A program made the translations under genes and the position numbers. A model generated the notes under the pieces. The model was not told where the DNA came from. It worked only from the letters and a program-made list of their open reading frames with translations, and did no database searches. Source: an uncultured Collinsella sp. (GTDB taxonomy: Bacteria; Actinomycetota; Coriobacteriia; Coriobacteriales; Coriobacteriaceae). From it: DNA of 48,595 nucleotides. The DNA lies in contig CAAETD010000075.1 of the NCBI GenBank assembly GCA_900758885.1, positions 1-48,595 on the forward strand. Direction: 5' to 3'. Every line of letters starts with the position of its first letter. Positions within the stretch are counted from its first letter, which is position 1. This document shows positions 30,363 through 39,406 of this stretch, piece after piece.

Positions 30363-31160
30363 ATGACCGAAACCGCTGCCGCAGCCGCCATCGAGACACG
30401 CGACACCAAGCTCGAGATCATCATGGGCCGCGAGGCACTCGATAAGCTCGCCGATGCTACGGTGCTGGTGCTCGGCTGCGGAGGCGTGGGCTCCAACTGC
30501 TGCGAGGCACTCGCCCGCGGCGGCATCGGTCATTTCGTCATTCTGGATAAGGACATCATCGCGCCCAGTAATATCAATCGCCAGGCCATCGCCTTTCACA
30601 GCACCATCGGAAAGCGCAAAGTCGACGTCATGGAGGCTATGATTCACGACATCAACCCTACCGCTACCGTCATCAAACGCACCGAATACCTGCTGAGCAA
30701 CAACATCAATGATTTCTTCGCGAGCGTTTTGGAGCAGACGGAAGGCAAGATCGACTACGTCGTCGACGCCATCGACACCATCTCGGCCAAGCTCACCATT
30801 GCCAAATATGCTCAGGACCACGACATTCGTTTGGTTAGCTCCATGGGCGGGGCCAACAAGCTCCATCCCGAGTGCCTCCGCTTTGCCGACATTTTCGATA
30901 CGGTACGTGACCCCATGAGCCGCATCATGCGCAAAGAATGCAAGAAGTGCGGCATCAAGAGCCTGCACGTGCTGTTTAGCTGCGAGGAGTCGGTTAAGAC
31001 CCAGCCCCGCGACCCTTCCAACATCCACGAGCGCACCGAGCTCGGAACAGCCAGCTTTATGCCCCCTATCATGGGCCAAATGATTGCCGGCGAGGTCATT
31101 CGCCAGATCAGCGGGCGCGGCACCGAGCGCGTGCGCGCTGATGGCCAGCGCCTGGACTAG
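30363..31160 (+). CDS. tcdA: tRNA threonylcarbamoyladenosine dehydratase (TcdA/CsdL, ThiF family; 265 aa)
   Basis: An E1/ThiF-type nucleotide fold: GCGGVGSNCCEALARGG (38-54), DKDIIAPSNINRQ, DAIDTISAK and a C-terminal PRDPSNIHERTELGTASFMP. TcdA activates the carboxyl of threonylcarbamoyl-adenosine at tRNA position 37 and forms its cyclic ester. The chosen ATG at 30363 is six bases after GGAGG; the ATG at 30357 touches that site. The TatD gene starts 14 bases downstream and is probably co-transcribed. Confidence 0.9.
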   Translation: MTETAAAAAIETRDTKLEIIMGREALDKLADATVLVLGCGGVGSNCCEALARGGIGHFVILDKDIIAPSNINRQAIAFHSTIGKRKVDVMEAMIHDINPTATVIKRTEYLLSNNINDFFASVLEQTEGKIDYVVDAIDTISAKLTIAKYAQDHDIRLVSSMGGANKLHPECLRFADIFDTVRDPMSRIMRKECKKCGIKSLHVLFSCEESVKTQPRDPSNIHERTELGTASFMPPIMGQMIAGEVIRQISGRGTERVRADGQRLD

Positions 31161-31174
31161 CGGAGTGCGCCGAG

Positions 31175-31957
31175 ATGGAGCCCCGGTTATTTGATGCACA
31201 CTGCCATCTTGATTTGATGACTTACCCGAATGCTGTTGCCGACGAAACTGCGGCTAAAGGGCTGGGGGTCTTTGATTGCGGGGTCGACCCACGCGACTTC
31301 ACGGCAGCAAAAAAGCAGGCCAGCCGCTACCCAAACATTATCGCCGGCATCGGCCTCCACCCCTGGTGGCTCGCCGACGGCCGCTGCGGTCCTGCCGAAG
31401 TCAATCTGCTTTGCGAAATTGCTGCCCAAGAGTGCTACATCGGCGAGGTGGGACTCGACTTTTCCGCGCGCTTTGCCGGAAGCGAACCGCTTCAAATACA
31501 GGCACTTGACCGGCTCTGTGATGCGCTCGTGCAGCGTCCTCTTGCCGAGCGCGTGATATCAATTCACGCCGTTCGTTCGGCAGGAGCCGTACTGGACGTC
31601 CTCGAATCGCATGGACTACTCATCCCAAACCCCGATTCCCCCGCTATCATCTTCCACTGGTTTAGCGGCACTTCGGACGAACTCGCCCGCGCGCGTAATG
31701 CGGGCTGCTATTTTTCCGTGAACGATCGCATGCTCGCCACCAAGCGCGGCCGCGAATACGCACGACAGATTCCACTCGATCGTTTACTGCTCGAGACCGA
31801 TGCACCAGCCGAACCAAACACAGAAACAAGCGCACAGTCGCTCATCAGATCGCTCACAAGGACCTCGATGCGCATTGCCTCACTCAAAAACTGCGATGTA
31901 CAGCACATTGAGTCGGCAGTTTTAGCAAATGCGCGCTCTGTTTTTGACCTTCGCTAA
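31175..31957 (+). CDS. TatD-family metal-dependent hydrolase (260 aa)
   Basis: Metal-site motifs in order: FDAHCHLD, IGLHPWW, GEVGLD, SIHAVR, IIFHWFSG, ETDAP. TatD proteins are Mg-dependent nucleases of the amidohydrolase fold, with suggested roles in DNA repair or RNA turnover. ATG 31175 has GCGGAG about ten bases before it. It follows tcdA closely. A 79-base stretch to the next, convergent, gene holds no clear terminator. Confidence 0.88.
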   Translation: MEPRLFDAHCHLDLMTYPNAVADETAAKGLGVFDCGVDPRDFTAAKKQASRYPNIIAGIGLHPWWLADGRCGPAEVNLLCEIAAQECYIGEVGLDFSARFAGSEPLQIQALDRLCDALVQRPLAERVISIHAVRSAGAVLDVLESHGLLIPNPDSPAIIFHWFSGTSDELARARNAGCYFSVNDRMLATKRGREYARQIPLDRLLLETDAPAEPNTETSAQSLIRSLTRTSMRIASLKNCDVQHIESAVLANARSVFDLR

Positions 31958-32036
31958 CCCCTGTGGGCAAAAATGCCAAGGGACATGCGAATCGCACAAC
32001 GCAGCCCCTATTGGTAGACAGTACAATTCGGCAGCA

Positions 32037-33554
32037 TTACACCAATTCGTGCATGAGATCACGGTTGCGTGCATACAATTCGTCGAAGATATGACGGCGC
32101 GACGCATATAACTCGTGGGCAGCCATATCGGGCTCGATTGTTTGCGCAACGCCAAGGACTTGGGCGAGCTCATCCCATGATGCATAGGCACCACCTGCGA
32201 GAGCTGCCATGATGGCATCACCGAAGCATGCGCCCACCGTAACCTTGGCAACCGAGACCTCGCGCCCGCATACGTCGGCGATAGCCTGCATCCAAACTGG
32301 ATTCTTGGTTCCACCTCCGACAAGCATAATGCGCCCAATTGGCAGTCCATGCTCTCGCTCGATAATGTCGACATGGGATGCAACGGTATACGCGACGCCT
32401 TCCAAGGCGGCGCGAACCATATGGGCTCGCGTATGCCTTCCGGTCAGTCCAAAGAAGACGCCACGCGCCTCGGGATCGTTGAGCGGAGTACGCTCCCCCG
32501 CAAAGTACGGCAGACACAGGAGCCCATCGGCACCCGGCGCCACGTCGGTGGCATCATGCGCCATAACCGAATAGGCATCGGGGCCACCGTGGTCCTCGGC
32601 CTCTACGGCGTCGCGATACAGCTCTTGGCGCAGCCACGATGTGAGCGCACCCGCCGTATTGGTCCCCGCGCAGATCCCGTAAGTTCCGGGAATGATAAAC
32701 GTCCCCGGCCACAGGCGGGCATCATCGATCATATGATCAGCTAGGTAGATGAAATACGCTGTACTCCCCAACTGAACCATCATATCGCCGGGACGGAATA
32801 CACCCGTCGAAATGGCCTCGGCACCAGAGTCGCCCGTTCCCACTAAGACAGGTGTCCCTACCGCGAGCCCCGTCGCCTCAGCCGCACGCTGCGTAATCAC
32901 CCCCGCAATATCGGTAGCCGACATTACCTCCGCCATCTGGTCAGGCCGGCAGAAACGAGCACATTCCCGAGCATCAACCTTCCAAGTGAAGCGGTCGTAT
33001 AGGGGAAGAAAATCCTCCGCCAAATAACGGTCCACCGTAAAACGCCCCGTCAACTTTGCGCATAGAAACGACGACGCCGTCAGGAACTTCGCAGCACGTT
33101 CGTGCACCTCGGGCATATTCTCCTTAAACCACAAGATCTTGGGAGCAATATCTGACGAACAGGGATCGTGCCCGAAAAGCTCGCGTGCGCGGTCTGACCC
33201 ATATTCGGAAAGAAGCTCGTCAATCTGCGGCTTCGAACGTGCATCGACTCCATACAAAATCGCGGGCGCCAGCGCGTTGCACTCGGTATCGACCGGCACA
33301 CAGTCGCAACCCAATGCGGAAAGGCCCACGCATCCGATCTGTGCCGCGTTAACCCCCGATCGCGCCACCAGCTCGCGCGACAAGCGGCAAAAATCGCCCC
33401 ACCAGACTGCCTCTGCATCATGCTGGTACCATCCGTCACACGGGTTGTCCGTCTCATGTCCACAAGAGGCTTGGCAAACGATATTGCATCGATCATCGAT
33501 TAAAACGCCTTTAGAGGCGCTTGTCCCAATATCAATACCCAGATAGAGCGCCAT
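32037..33554 (-). CDS. FGGY-family carbohydrate kinase (505 aa), last gene of the fructosamine-like cluster
   Basis: The ATP-binding N-terminus GIDIGTSASKGVLID, QHDAEAVWWGDF, GVDARSKPQI and the C-terminal GGGTKNPVWMQAIADV show an FGGY kinase, nearest to xylulokinases/gluconate-type kinases in appearance. Substrate cannot be read from the sequence. It would phosphorylate a sugar or polyol released by the other enzymes of the cluster. ATG 33554; GGGGAG lies nine bases before. Only six bases separate it from the BtpA-like gene upstream. Confidence 0.88.
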   Translation of the reverse strand: MALYLGIDIGTSASKGVLIDDRCNIVCQASCGHETDNPCDGWYQHDAEAVWWGDFCRLSRELVARSGVNAAQIGCVGLSALGCDCVPVDTECNALAPAILYGVDARSKPQIDELLSEYGSDRARELFGHDPCSSDIAPKILWFKENMPEVHERAAKFLTASSFLCAKLTGRFTVDRYLAEDFLPLYDRFTWKVDARECARFCRPDQMAEVMSATDIAGVITQRAAEATGLAVGTPVLVGTGDSGAEAISTGVFRPGDMMVQLGSTAYFIYLADHMIDDARLWPGTFIIPGTYGICAGTNTAGALTSWLRQELYRDAVEAEDHGGPDAYSVMAHDATDVAPGADGLLCLPYFAGERTPLNDPEARGVFFGLTGRHTRAHMVRAALEGVAYTVASHVDIIEREHGLPIGRIMLVGGGTKNPVWMQAIADVCGREVSVAKVTVGACFGDAIMAALAGGAYASWDELAQVLGVAQTIEPDMAAHELYASRRHIFDELYARNRDLMHELV

Positions 33555-33560
33555 AGGTGC

Positions 33561-34370
33561 CTACTCCCCTCGCGCCGTACGAGCGGCAGCCATAAAACGA
33601 GCTACCCGCTCAACATCAACCGGAGCATCCAGCTTTCCGTCGCGCTTTAAGCAGGTGCCGACAAACGCGCCATCGTAGTGAGCAAATACGTCAGCCACGG
33701 TATTTTCGCGACAACCGGTGCCACATACCACGGGTACTTCGCCAACACGCTCGCGGACTTCATCGGCAAGCTCGCCCGAAGCGCCACGACCGGCAGCCGA
33801 ACCGCCGATGACCATTGCATCCGGAAGGCAATTAAAGAGAAGTGAATCGGCAATGTCCGCAGTCGTGCGGTCGTTGAGATAAACCTCCCCCTCGCTCGTG
33901 ATGAAGTGAAAAAGCTTGAGGTCATCCAGGCGCAGCGCCGCCTTGCGACGCATGGTGTGCGCGAAATCTCGGTTAATCAGCCCGAGATCACCGGCCCAGG
34001 CACCGCAAAAATTGCAGCGCGTGAACTGCGCATCGACGGCAGCGCACAGCTCGATTGTGGCATCACCATCGTAAATAGCCTCAGCTCCCCAAGGAGTCGA
34101 CAGATCATGGGATAGAGCCCCGATAACATAGCCCATCGATGCAAGGGTTGAGGGAGAAACGTGCTGCTCGTAGGGCATCGAGAGCTCATTGGTAATCAAA
34201 ATGCCATCGACACCGCCCTGCTGCAACGCCTCGAGATCGCGCTTGGCGGCTTCCACGACCTGCGACACGCTTCCGCCCGGGTAATACAGTGGATCGCCCG
34301 GCAGAGGACGCAGGTGCAGCATTCCGATAACCGGCTTTTCGGTCTTGAACATCGAAGTTAGAAACGACAT
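33561..34370 (-). CDS. BtpA/SgcQ-family protein (269 aa)
   Basis: VIGMLHLRPLPGDPLY, AKRDLEALQQGGVDGILITNE and the C-terminal GTCLKRDGKLDAPVDVERV are hallmarks of the BtpA family, TIM-barrel proteins that include SgcQ of the E. coli sgc sugar operon. Their reaction is not established; many sit in sugar-catabolism operons. I chose ATG 34370, behind AAGGAG; the ATG at 34385 precedes that site. Cluster position: eighth catabolic gene. Confidence 0.85.
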   Translation of the reverse strand: MSFLTSMFKTEKPVIGMLHLRPLPGDPLYYPGGSVSQVVEAAKRDLEALQQGGVDGILITNELSMPYEQHVSPSTLASMGYVIGALSHDLSTPWGAEAIYDGDATIELCAAVDAQFTRCNFCGAWAGDLGLINRDFAHTMRRKAALRLDDLKLFHFITSEGEVYLNDRTTADIADSLLFNCLPDAMVIGGSAAGRGASGELADEVRERVGEVPVVCGTGCRENTVADVFAHYDGAFVGTCLKRDGKLDAPVDVERVARFMAAARTARGE

Positions 34371-34403
34371 AACGTGCTCCTTCATAGGGTTATTGCAGGG
34401 ACG

Positions 34404-34832
34404 TTACTCCCCCAGCACCTCGACGTACACTTTTCGCTTCTGCGGACCGTCAAACTCCGCAAGATAGATGTTCTGGGCACCTCCACACACGATGTGGCCA
34501 TCTTGGACGGGAAAGAAGCAACTGTTTCCACAAATCATGCTCTTGATATGCCCACAGGAGTTGTTGCCGGTGGCTCCATAGCTCGGCAGGAAGTGTGCGT
34601 GCGCGTAGGGGGCATCGAGTGGGGCGATGCGATCGAGCGTCTCCATAAGATCCGTCTCCACGCAGGGCAGTCCCTCGTTTACCACGATTCCACAGGTCGT
34701 ATGCGACAAAATAATCGCTGCCAAGCCATTGGTCACCGAGCTGCGTTCGATGGCGGCGTGCACGTCCTCGGTAATATCGATGAACTGGTCCGGAGCAGTC
34801 GATAGATAGCTCAATGTCTCGAGCGTCACCAT
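34404..34832 (-). CDS. YjbQ/UPF0047-family protein (142 aa)
   Basis: The family pattern is clear: DITEDVHAAIERSSVTNGLAAII-LSHTTCGIVVNE, then HIKSMICGNSCFFPVQDGHIVCGGAQNIYLAEFDG, ending VEVLGE. YjbQ proteins can show weak thiamine-phosphate-synthase activity, but their physiological role is unknown. The start may be ATG 34832 (used here, family-like) or GTG 34838, which overlaps the upstream stop as GTGA. The gene directly follows an amidohydrolase. Confidence 0.85.
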   Translation of the reverse strand: MVTLETLSYLSTAPDQFIDITEDVHAAIERSSVTNGLAAIILSHTTCGIVVNEGLPCVETDLMETLDRIAPLDAPYAHAHFLPSYGATGNNSCGHIKSMICGNSCFFPVQDGHIVCGGAQNIYLAEFDGPQKRKVYVEVLGE

Positions 34833-34834
34833 GT

Positions 34835-35695
34835 TCACTCATCCCCTTCAAGAAAACGCAGGGCATTACCCCAGCAGAGCCTTTCTCGCGCATCATCGCG
34901 CATGGGCACGGTATCGAGCGCCCGCTTGAGTTTGAATGCACGGAAGCGCGGCGTATTGCTGGCGAACATCACTTGGTGCGATAGCGCGCGCTCATACCAC
35001 AGCGGCCCCATATCGACCGTGAAAAGACGCTGCATCATCTCCTCGGGCGAATCGATGTAAGTGATAGAGGTGTCCGTGTAGCAGTTGGGATACTTGAGCA
35101 GCATCGCCACGGTCTCGCGCACCCAGGGCCAGCCAAAGTGAGTCAAACTAAAGCGCACATTTGGATGCGTTGCGATTGTGTGCTCAAATGCAAGCGGGTT
35201 ACTGCGCGAGAGCTCTGCGCCAGGCTCCCAAGACATACCGGCATGGAAAACCACCGGCTTGTTATAGCGCTCGCACAGCTCGTAAAGCGGCTCGGCCACA
35301 GCATCATCGGGGGCAAAACCCTGCTTTGCAGGATGCAGGCAAAGCCCCTTTGCCCCCAACTCGGTAAAGGCGCGCTCCAATTCGTCTGCGGCACCGCTCA
35401 CCTGCGGGTCTACGCTCGCAAATCCCCACAGACGATCGGGATGCGCGGCAACCAGCATGGCAATCTGGTCATTAGTGCCAAAGTGCCCTCCGCATGCCGT
35501 GGTTACATCGAGCGGCATGAGCACGCTCTTCTGCACGTCACAGACGTCCATCTCGACTTGAAGCTCATCCCAATCCATGGGGCCCATATGCCCCATACCA
35601 AATTCTCGTGACCAAAAACCGAATCCATCAGGCTCATCACCCGGCGTACAGATCTCGCCGTAGAGCATAGGATGGACCAACATGTCGATAACCAT
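34835..35695 (-). CDS. Amidohydrolase-2-type TIM-barrel hydrolase (286 aa)
   Basis: VIDMLVHPMLYGE at the start, FASVDPQ, GAKGLCLHPAKQGF, VVFHAGMSW, SLTHFGWPWV and CYTDTS follow the amidohydrolase-related (ACMS decarboxylase-like) family. The first metal motif is VHP rather than the usual HxH, so the metal site may be reduced. ATG 35695 follows AAAGGAG. Its role in the cluster may be hydrolysis or decarboxylation of an aminated or acylated intermediate; the sequence does not settle this. Confidence 0.75.
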   Translation of the reverse strand: MVIDMLVHPMLYGEICTPGDEPDGFGFWSREFGMGHMGPMDWDELQVEMDVCDVQKSVLMPLDVTTACGGHFGTNDQIAMLVAAHPDRLWGFASVDPQVSGAADELERAFTELGAKGLCLHPAKQGFAPDDAVAEPLYELCERYNKPVVFHAGMSWEPGAELSRSNPLAFEHTIATHPNVRFSLTHFGWPWVRETVAMLLKYPNCYTDTSITYIDSPEEMMQRLFTVDMGPLWYERALSHQVMFASNTPRFRAFKLKRALDTVPMRDDARERLCWGNALRFLEGDE

Positions 35696-35722
35696 TTCAT
35701 ACTCCTTTCCAGGCATTTGACC

Positions 35723-36523
35723 CTAGTACGGCTCAAACGAACCAATCACTCGGGACGACAGCTCAGCGCCCGCCTTCATACACGCCGGAATATCAAGGCC
35801 ATCGATCACGCCCTTGGTAAACCCGGCAATATACGAGTCGCCGGCACCCACGGTATTAACGACCTTCTCCGCCGGTACGATCCCGCACTCATAGAAGCGC
35901 TCACCGTCATAGGCAATGCTCCCCTTCTCGCCAAGCGTGGCAACCGCAACGCGCGGTCCCAATTCCTGCACGTGGCGTACCCAGTCCCGCAGCTCCGGAG
36001 TGTCCTCTTCAAACGACATGAACGCATAGTCTACGTAAGGAAAATGAGCCTCGCATGCATATTCGGGATCCTGGCTGAACACCGAGAAGTCCATAACCAC
36101 CGTCTTGCCCGCATCATGCCATTCGGGCAGGAGGTCCAAACAATTGCCAAACAGGTCGGTATGAATGATGTCATGCTCTAGGATAAACGCCCGGTCGTCT
36201 TCATTCGGTCGATATGTCTCCATTACGCCATCGATTGCCTCGAGATGCACGCGATCGACGCCGTCTTTCAATGCCATGAGCATCACCGAGGTGTCGCCAT
36301 CTTCCACCCGCAGATGTGAGATATCGAACCCCTCAGCGGCCAGCGCCTCTCTCATCTTGTCTCCGTACTCGTCCTTGCCGACAACCGACACGGCGGATAC
36401 CGAAACGCCCATTCGTGCAAGATGGATACCCCAGTCAATGCCATTACCAGTCGGATAGAACACGCCGATGTTTTGATAGACGTCCGCGCAGCAAAAACCA
36501 GCCGCACACGCTTTAATACCCAT
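35723..36523 (-). CDS. PfkB-family sugar kinase, FrlD-like (266 aa), first of two
   Basis: C-terminal PfkB signature NTVGAGDSYIAGF (224-236) with catalytic Asp, and ATLGEKGSIAYDG. The order of motifs and length fit fructoselysine kinase FrlD. In this copy the N-terminal substrate motif is YPTGNGIDWG, not the usual GGNxxN, so the sugar bound may differ from that of the second kinase (36645-37508). ATG 36523 follows GGAGAA. A terminator hairpin lies 18 bases upstream of the start. Confidence 0.82.
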   Translation of the reverse strand: MGIKACAAGFCCADVYQNIGVFYPTGNGIDWGIHLARMGVSVSAVSVVGKDEYGDKMREALAAEGFDISHLRVEDGDTSVMLMALKDGVDRVHLEAIDGVMETYRPNEDDRAFILEHDIIHTDLFGNCLDLLPEWHDAGKTVVMDFSVFSQDPEYACEAHFPYVDYAFMSFEEDTPELRDWVRHVQELGPRVAVATLGEKGSIAYDGERFYECGIVPAEKVVNTVGAGDSYIAGFTKGVIDGLDIPACMKAGAELSSRVIGSFEPY

Positions 36524-36540
36524 GGTCTTCTCCAATGTTC

Positions 36541-36574
36541 AAAAGGGGACCCGCCACATGGCGAGCCCCCTTTT
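36541..36574 (-). terminator. Terminator inside the catabolic cluster, between the two kinase genes
   Basis: AAAAGGGG (36541-36548) pairs with CCCCTTTT (36567-36574) and CGCCA (36552-36556) with TGGCG (36559-36563). On the minus strand it ends in TTTT. It lies before the ribosome site of the next gene, so it may reduce or control expression of the last five genes. Confidence 0.8.
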
Positions 36575-36644
36575 CGCGTTTCGCTTATTGTTTTGCATCG
36601 GCTGTCCAAGGCCTCATAGCCAGACCGCCGTACGCTTTCTTAAG

Positions 36645-37508
36645 CTATTCGACGATTGGTGCTCCGTGGCCCCAAGAACCTTCCATGCCGCACACGGTCG
36701 AGGCAAACCCGGCAGCAAAGTCGAGCGCGCGCTCGATGGCCTCGGCGCCATCCTCACCGCGCTTGGCGGAATCGAGATAGCACATCAAAAACGAGGTGAG
36801 GAACGAGTCGCCCGCCCCCATGGTGTCCTTCATGTCCGTTACCGGTTTAGCCAGCTGGCGGTAATAACGCTCGCCGTCGTAAGCAATGCAGCCCTCGGCG
36901 CCCGCCGTAGCCGACACAAAACGCGGACCCAGGCCCTTCACCCATGCCAGACGCTCGCGAATCTCGTCCTCACTCGCAGCATCCGCCGCACTAAAGAAAG
37001 CGAAATCGACGTAGGGCGCAATCTGCTCGTAGTACTCGTCGGTAGAGTCGTCCGAAAAGTCAAAAGAGACCGTGACGCCCGCAGCCTTCAACTTGGGCAG
37101 CTCGCGCTCGGTAAAGCAATAGTTTCCCGAATGAACCACATCGAACTGCTTCATGTACGAAAGGTCAAAGCGATCGAGGACATAGCGCGCATCGCCACGG
37201 ATACCGCCCTCGTTGGAGCCAAGGAAGACACGGTCACCGTCAACGACGGTCACGCGAGCCGCTCCGTTCTCGCCAATCATCTGCTCGCACTTGTCAAGCT
37301 CGATACCCTCATCCTCGAGGCTTGCAATGACATGCTCGGCAGCGGCATCATTGCCAAAAATGCCCATGTATGCGGAGCGTGCGGCACCGCATTTCTTGGC
37401 ATAAACGGCGAAGTTCACCGCATTGCCGCCGGGATACATGGTGTGGATATGCTCGTAGCGATCGACGACGTTGTCGCCAAATCCGAGCGCGTTAACGTTA
37501 AATGCCAT
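36645..37508 (-). CDS. PfkB-family sugar kinase, FrlD-like (287 aa), second of two
   Basis: Typical N-terminal GGNAVNFAVYAKKCG (28-42), VSFDFSDDS, and DTMGAGDSF (228-236) with the catalytic Asp. It resembles FrlD (fructoselysine 6-kinase) more closely than the neighbouring kinase does. It would phosphorylate the amine-linked sugar that the SIS-domain deglycase then splits. ATG 37508 follows AAGGAG. Two different kinases in one operon suggest two substrates or two steps. Confidence 0.85.
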   Translation of the reverse strand: MAFNVNALGFGDNVVDRYEHIHTMYPGGNAVNFAVYAKKCGAARSAYMGIFGNDAAAEHVIASLEDEGIELDKCEQMIGENGAARVTVVDGDRVFLGSNEGGIRGDARYVLDRFDLSYMKQFDVVHSGNYCFTERELPKLKAAGVTVSFDFSDDSTDEYYEQIAPYVDFAFFSAADAASEDEIRERLAWVKGLGPRFVSATAGAEGCIAYDGERYYRQLAKPVTDMKDTMGAGDSFLTSFLMCYLDSAKRGEDGAEAIERALDFAAGFASTVCGMEGSWGHGAPIVE

Positions 37509-37522
37509 GGCCTTTGCTCCTT

Positions 37523-38491
37523 CTAGTACTCGACAACACCCATATAGCGACGGAAATCGGGATCGTGATCAAACACCTTGCCGCGTGCAGCACGCAGCTC
37601 GCAGTTCATGGCGTAGAACAGCACCGGGTCCAGATAGGCACGGACGCTCGCCGGCACGGCTTCCATACCGTACTCCTTGGCATCGAGCACCATCAGCGTA
37701 TCGGTATGCGTCTTAAGGAACGCCAGGGCGCGCTCGTCCATAGCACGGCACTCGCTGGAGCCCATCTGCAGGAAGTAAAAAACGCCATCCTGAGTAGCCT
37801 CGAAGGGGCCGTGGAAGTACTCGGCAGAGTGGATGTAGCTACAGTGCTGCCACTGCATCTCCATAAGAGAGCAGATAGCGAAACCGTAGGTCTGGCTAAA
37901 GTTGGGACCGCTGCCCAGAATGTAGAAGAACTCGTGCTCCTGGCAAAGCTTGGCAAAGCGATCGCCCAGCTCGGCATTTACCTTCTCGCGTGCCGGGGGA
38001 AGAATCTTATCCATCTCGGCGATACCGGCATACATATCGGCAAGATCGGCGTAGCCCTCCTGCTGATCGAGCAGCTCGGCCGCAAGCGACAGCGAAATGC
38101 CAGCGGGGACCTCGGCCTGCGGCACGCCCTCGCCCCACGGGTAGACCCACGTGGTCCACTTGCCGGAGTCGATCTTGGATCCAGCGTTGTCGGTCTGGGC
38201 GATCACCGTAGCGCCGGCAGCAAGGGCAATCTCGCAGCCCTCGACGACCTCGGGGGTGTTGCCACTGTGGCTACAAGCGATGACCAGGGACTTCTCGCCC
38301 AGACGACGCGGACGCATGATATCGAACTCGCGAGCCGTATAGATATACGAAGTGAAGGTGGTTGCCTCGCGCTGCAGAAGCTCATGAACCGGGATCAAAT
38401 CGATCATGGAGCCACCGCAAGCAATCCAGTAGACGCTGTCGAACTTGCCCTTCTCGGCAATTGCCTCTTTGATCAGATCGTGTGCGTTCAT
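37523..38491 (-). CDS. SIS-domain deglycase, FrlB-like (322 aa)
   Basis: Two SIS modules with IACGGS and IACSHSGNTPEV, a late HSAEYFHGPFE and the C-terminus HDPDFRRYMGVVEY, almost as in FrlB of E. coli (fructoselysine-6-phosphate deglycase), which yields glucose-6-phosphate and free lysine. GlmS-type isomerases and glucoselysine deglycases (GfrF) belong to the same group, so the amine and the linkage are not fixed. ATG 38491 follows AAAGGA. A 62-base gap with a small hairpin (GGCC...GGCC around 38517) separates it from the isomerase gene. Confidence 0.85.
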   Translation of the reverse strand: MNAHDLIKEAIAEKGKFDSVYWIACGGSMIDLIPVHELLQREATTFTSYIYTAREFDIMRPRRLGEKSLVIACSHSGNTPEVVEGCEIALAAGATVIAQTDNAGSKIDSGKWTTWVYPWGEGVPQAEVPAGISLSLAAELLDQQEGYADLADMYAGIAEMDKILPPAREKVNAELGDRFAKLCQEHEFFYILGSGPNFSQTYGFAICSLMEMQWQHCSYIHSAEYFHGPFEATQDGVFYFLQMGSSECRAMDERALAFLKTHTDTLMVLDAKEYGMEAVPASVRAYLDPVLFYAMNCELRAARGKVFDHDPDFRRYMGVVEY

Positions 38492-38553
38492 ATCCAGTTC
38501 CTTTCTTGTTTGGCCCGCAATCAATGACGTTGGTTGCGTGGCCGATGGTTGTT

Positions 38554-39405
38554 TTAGTCAATCAGATATTTCTCGAATGCGGCCATGTTCTTGGCATCTG
38601 CCGCCGCCGGGTCATCGTAGTAACGACCGTCCGTGATTTCCTGGCCCAGCATGCCGTCGAAACCATGGGCGTTGAGTGTGGCGACGAAGGCGTCCATATC
38701 GTGCTTGCCATCGCCCCACACCAGATGGCCATACGGGTCACCGTCGATAAAGTGCATCTCGTGAATTGCCCCATCACCAAAGGCGGCAAACCAGTCCTCG
38801 AGCGTCTCGCCTGCAACGCCCATCGCGGTTGTATCAACCATGGGCTGTAAGTACGGGCTCGCGACCTCGTCAATCATGCGCTTCGCATCGGAAACCGTCG
38901 TCACAAGGTTGCTCTCCTCGGGACGCAGGCTTTCCATCGTAAGCACCAGACCGTGCTCGCCGGCATACTCCGCCAGAATGGACAAGTGCTCGCGGCTGCG
39001 CTTCCAGGCTTCCTCGCGGTCCTCGTCCCAGTCGCCCCAGCCCGAGTTGATGGACATGCGGTCGCACCCAAGTACCTCGGCAAGCTCAATGCCGTGCTTA
39101 AAGTACGCCAGGCTGCGCTGTTCATGCAGCGGTTTGCGTGCGCAGTACTGCCAAGGATAGACAACATTCTCGGGACACAGAGTACGATACCTAAGCCCAC
39201 GGTCTGCAGCCTTTTTCGCCAGGACCTCAGCCTCAAAGTAGCCCGTGTGGTCGAGCGTCACATGCGGCTCCGCACACCACAGCTCAATGGACTCAAAGCC
39301 CAAACGCTGCTGCACATCAAGGAAGTAATCGAGCGACCACATGATGTAGTGGATATTCATGCCCGCAATCTGTTCGCGGTGCAGCGTCGGTTTGGATTCA
39401 GACAT
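38554..39405 (-). CDS. Xylose-isomerase-like TIM barrel epimerase, FrlC-like (283 aa)
   Basis: GFESIELWCAEPH, YRTLCPENVVYPW, LVLTMESLRPEESN, PMVDTTAMGV and HFIDGDPYGHL carry the Glu, Asp and His ligands of the AP-endonuclease-2/epimerase fold. FrlC of E. coli (fructoselysine 3-epimerase) has the same pattern. It would feed a variant Amadori sugar into the main route. ATG 39405 follows AAGGAGG, and its start overlaps none of the upstream gene, whose stop is one base away. Confidence 0.8.
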   Translation of the reverse strand: MSESKPTLHREQIAGMNIHYIMWSLDYFLDVQQRLGFESIELWCAEPHVTLDHTGYFEAEVLAKKAADRGLRYRTLCPENVVYPWQYCARKPLHEQRSLAYFKHGIELAEVLGCDRMSINSGWGDWDEDREEAWKRSREHLSILAEYAGEHGLVLTMESLRPEESNLVTTVSDAKRMIDEVASPYLQPMVDTTAMGVAGETLEDWFAAFGDGAIHEMHFIDGDPYGHLVWGDGKHDMDAFVATLNAHGFDGMLGQEITDGRYYDDPAAADAKNMAAFEKYLID

Positions 39406-39406
39406 C

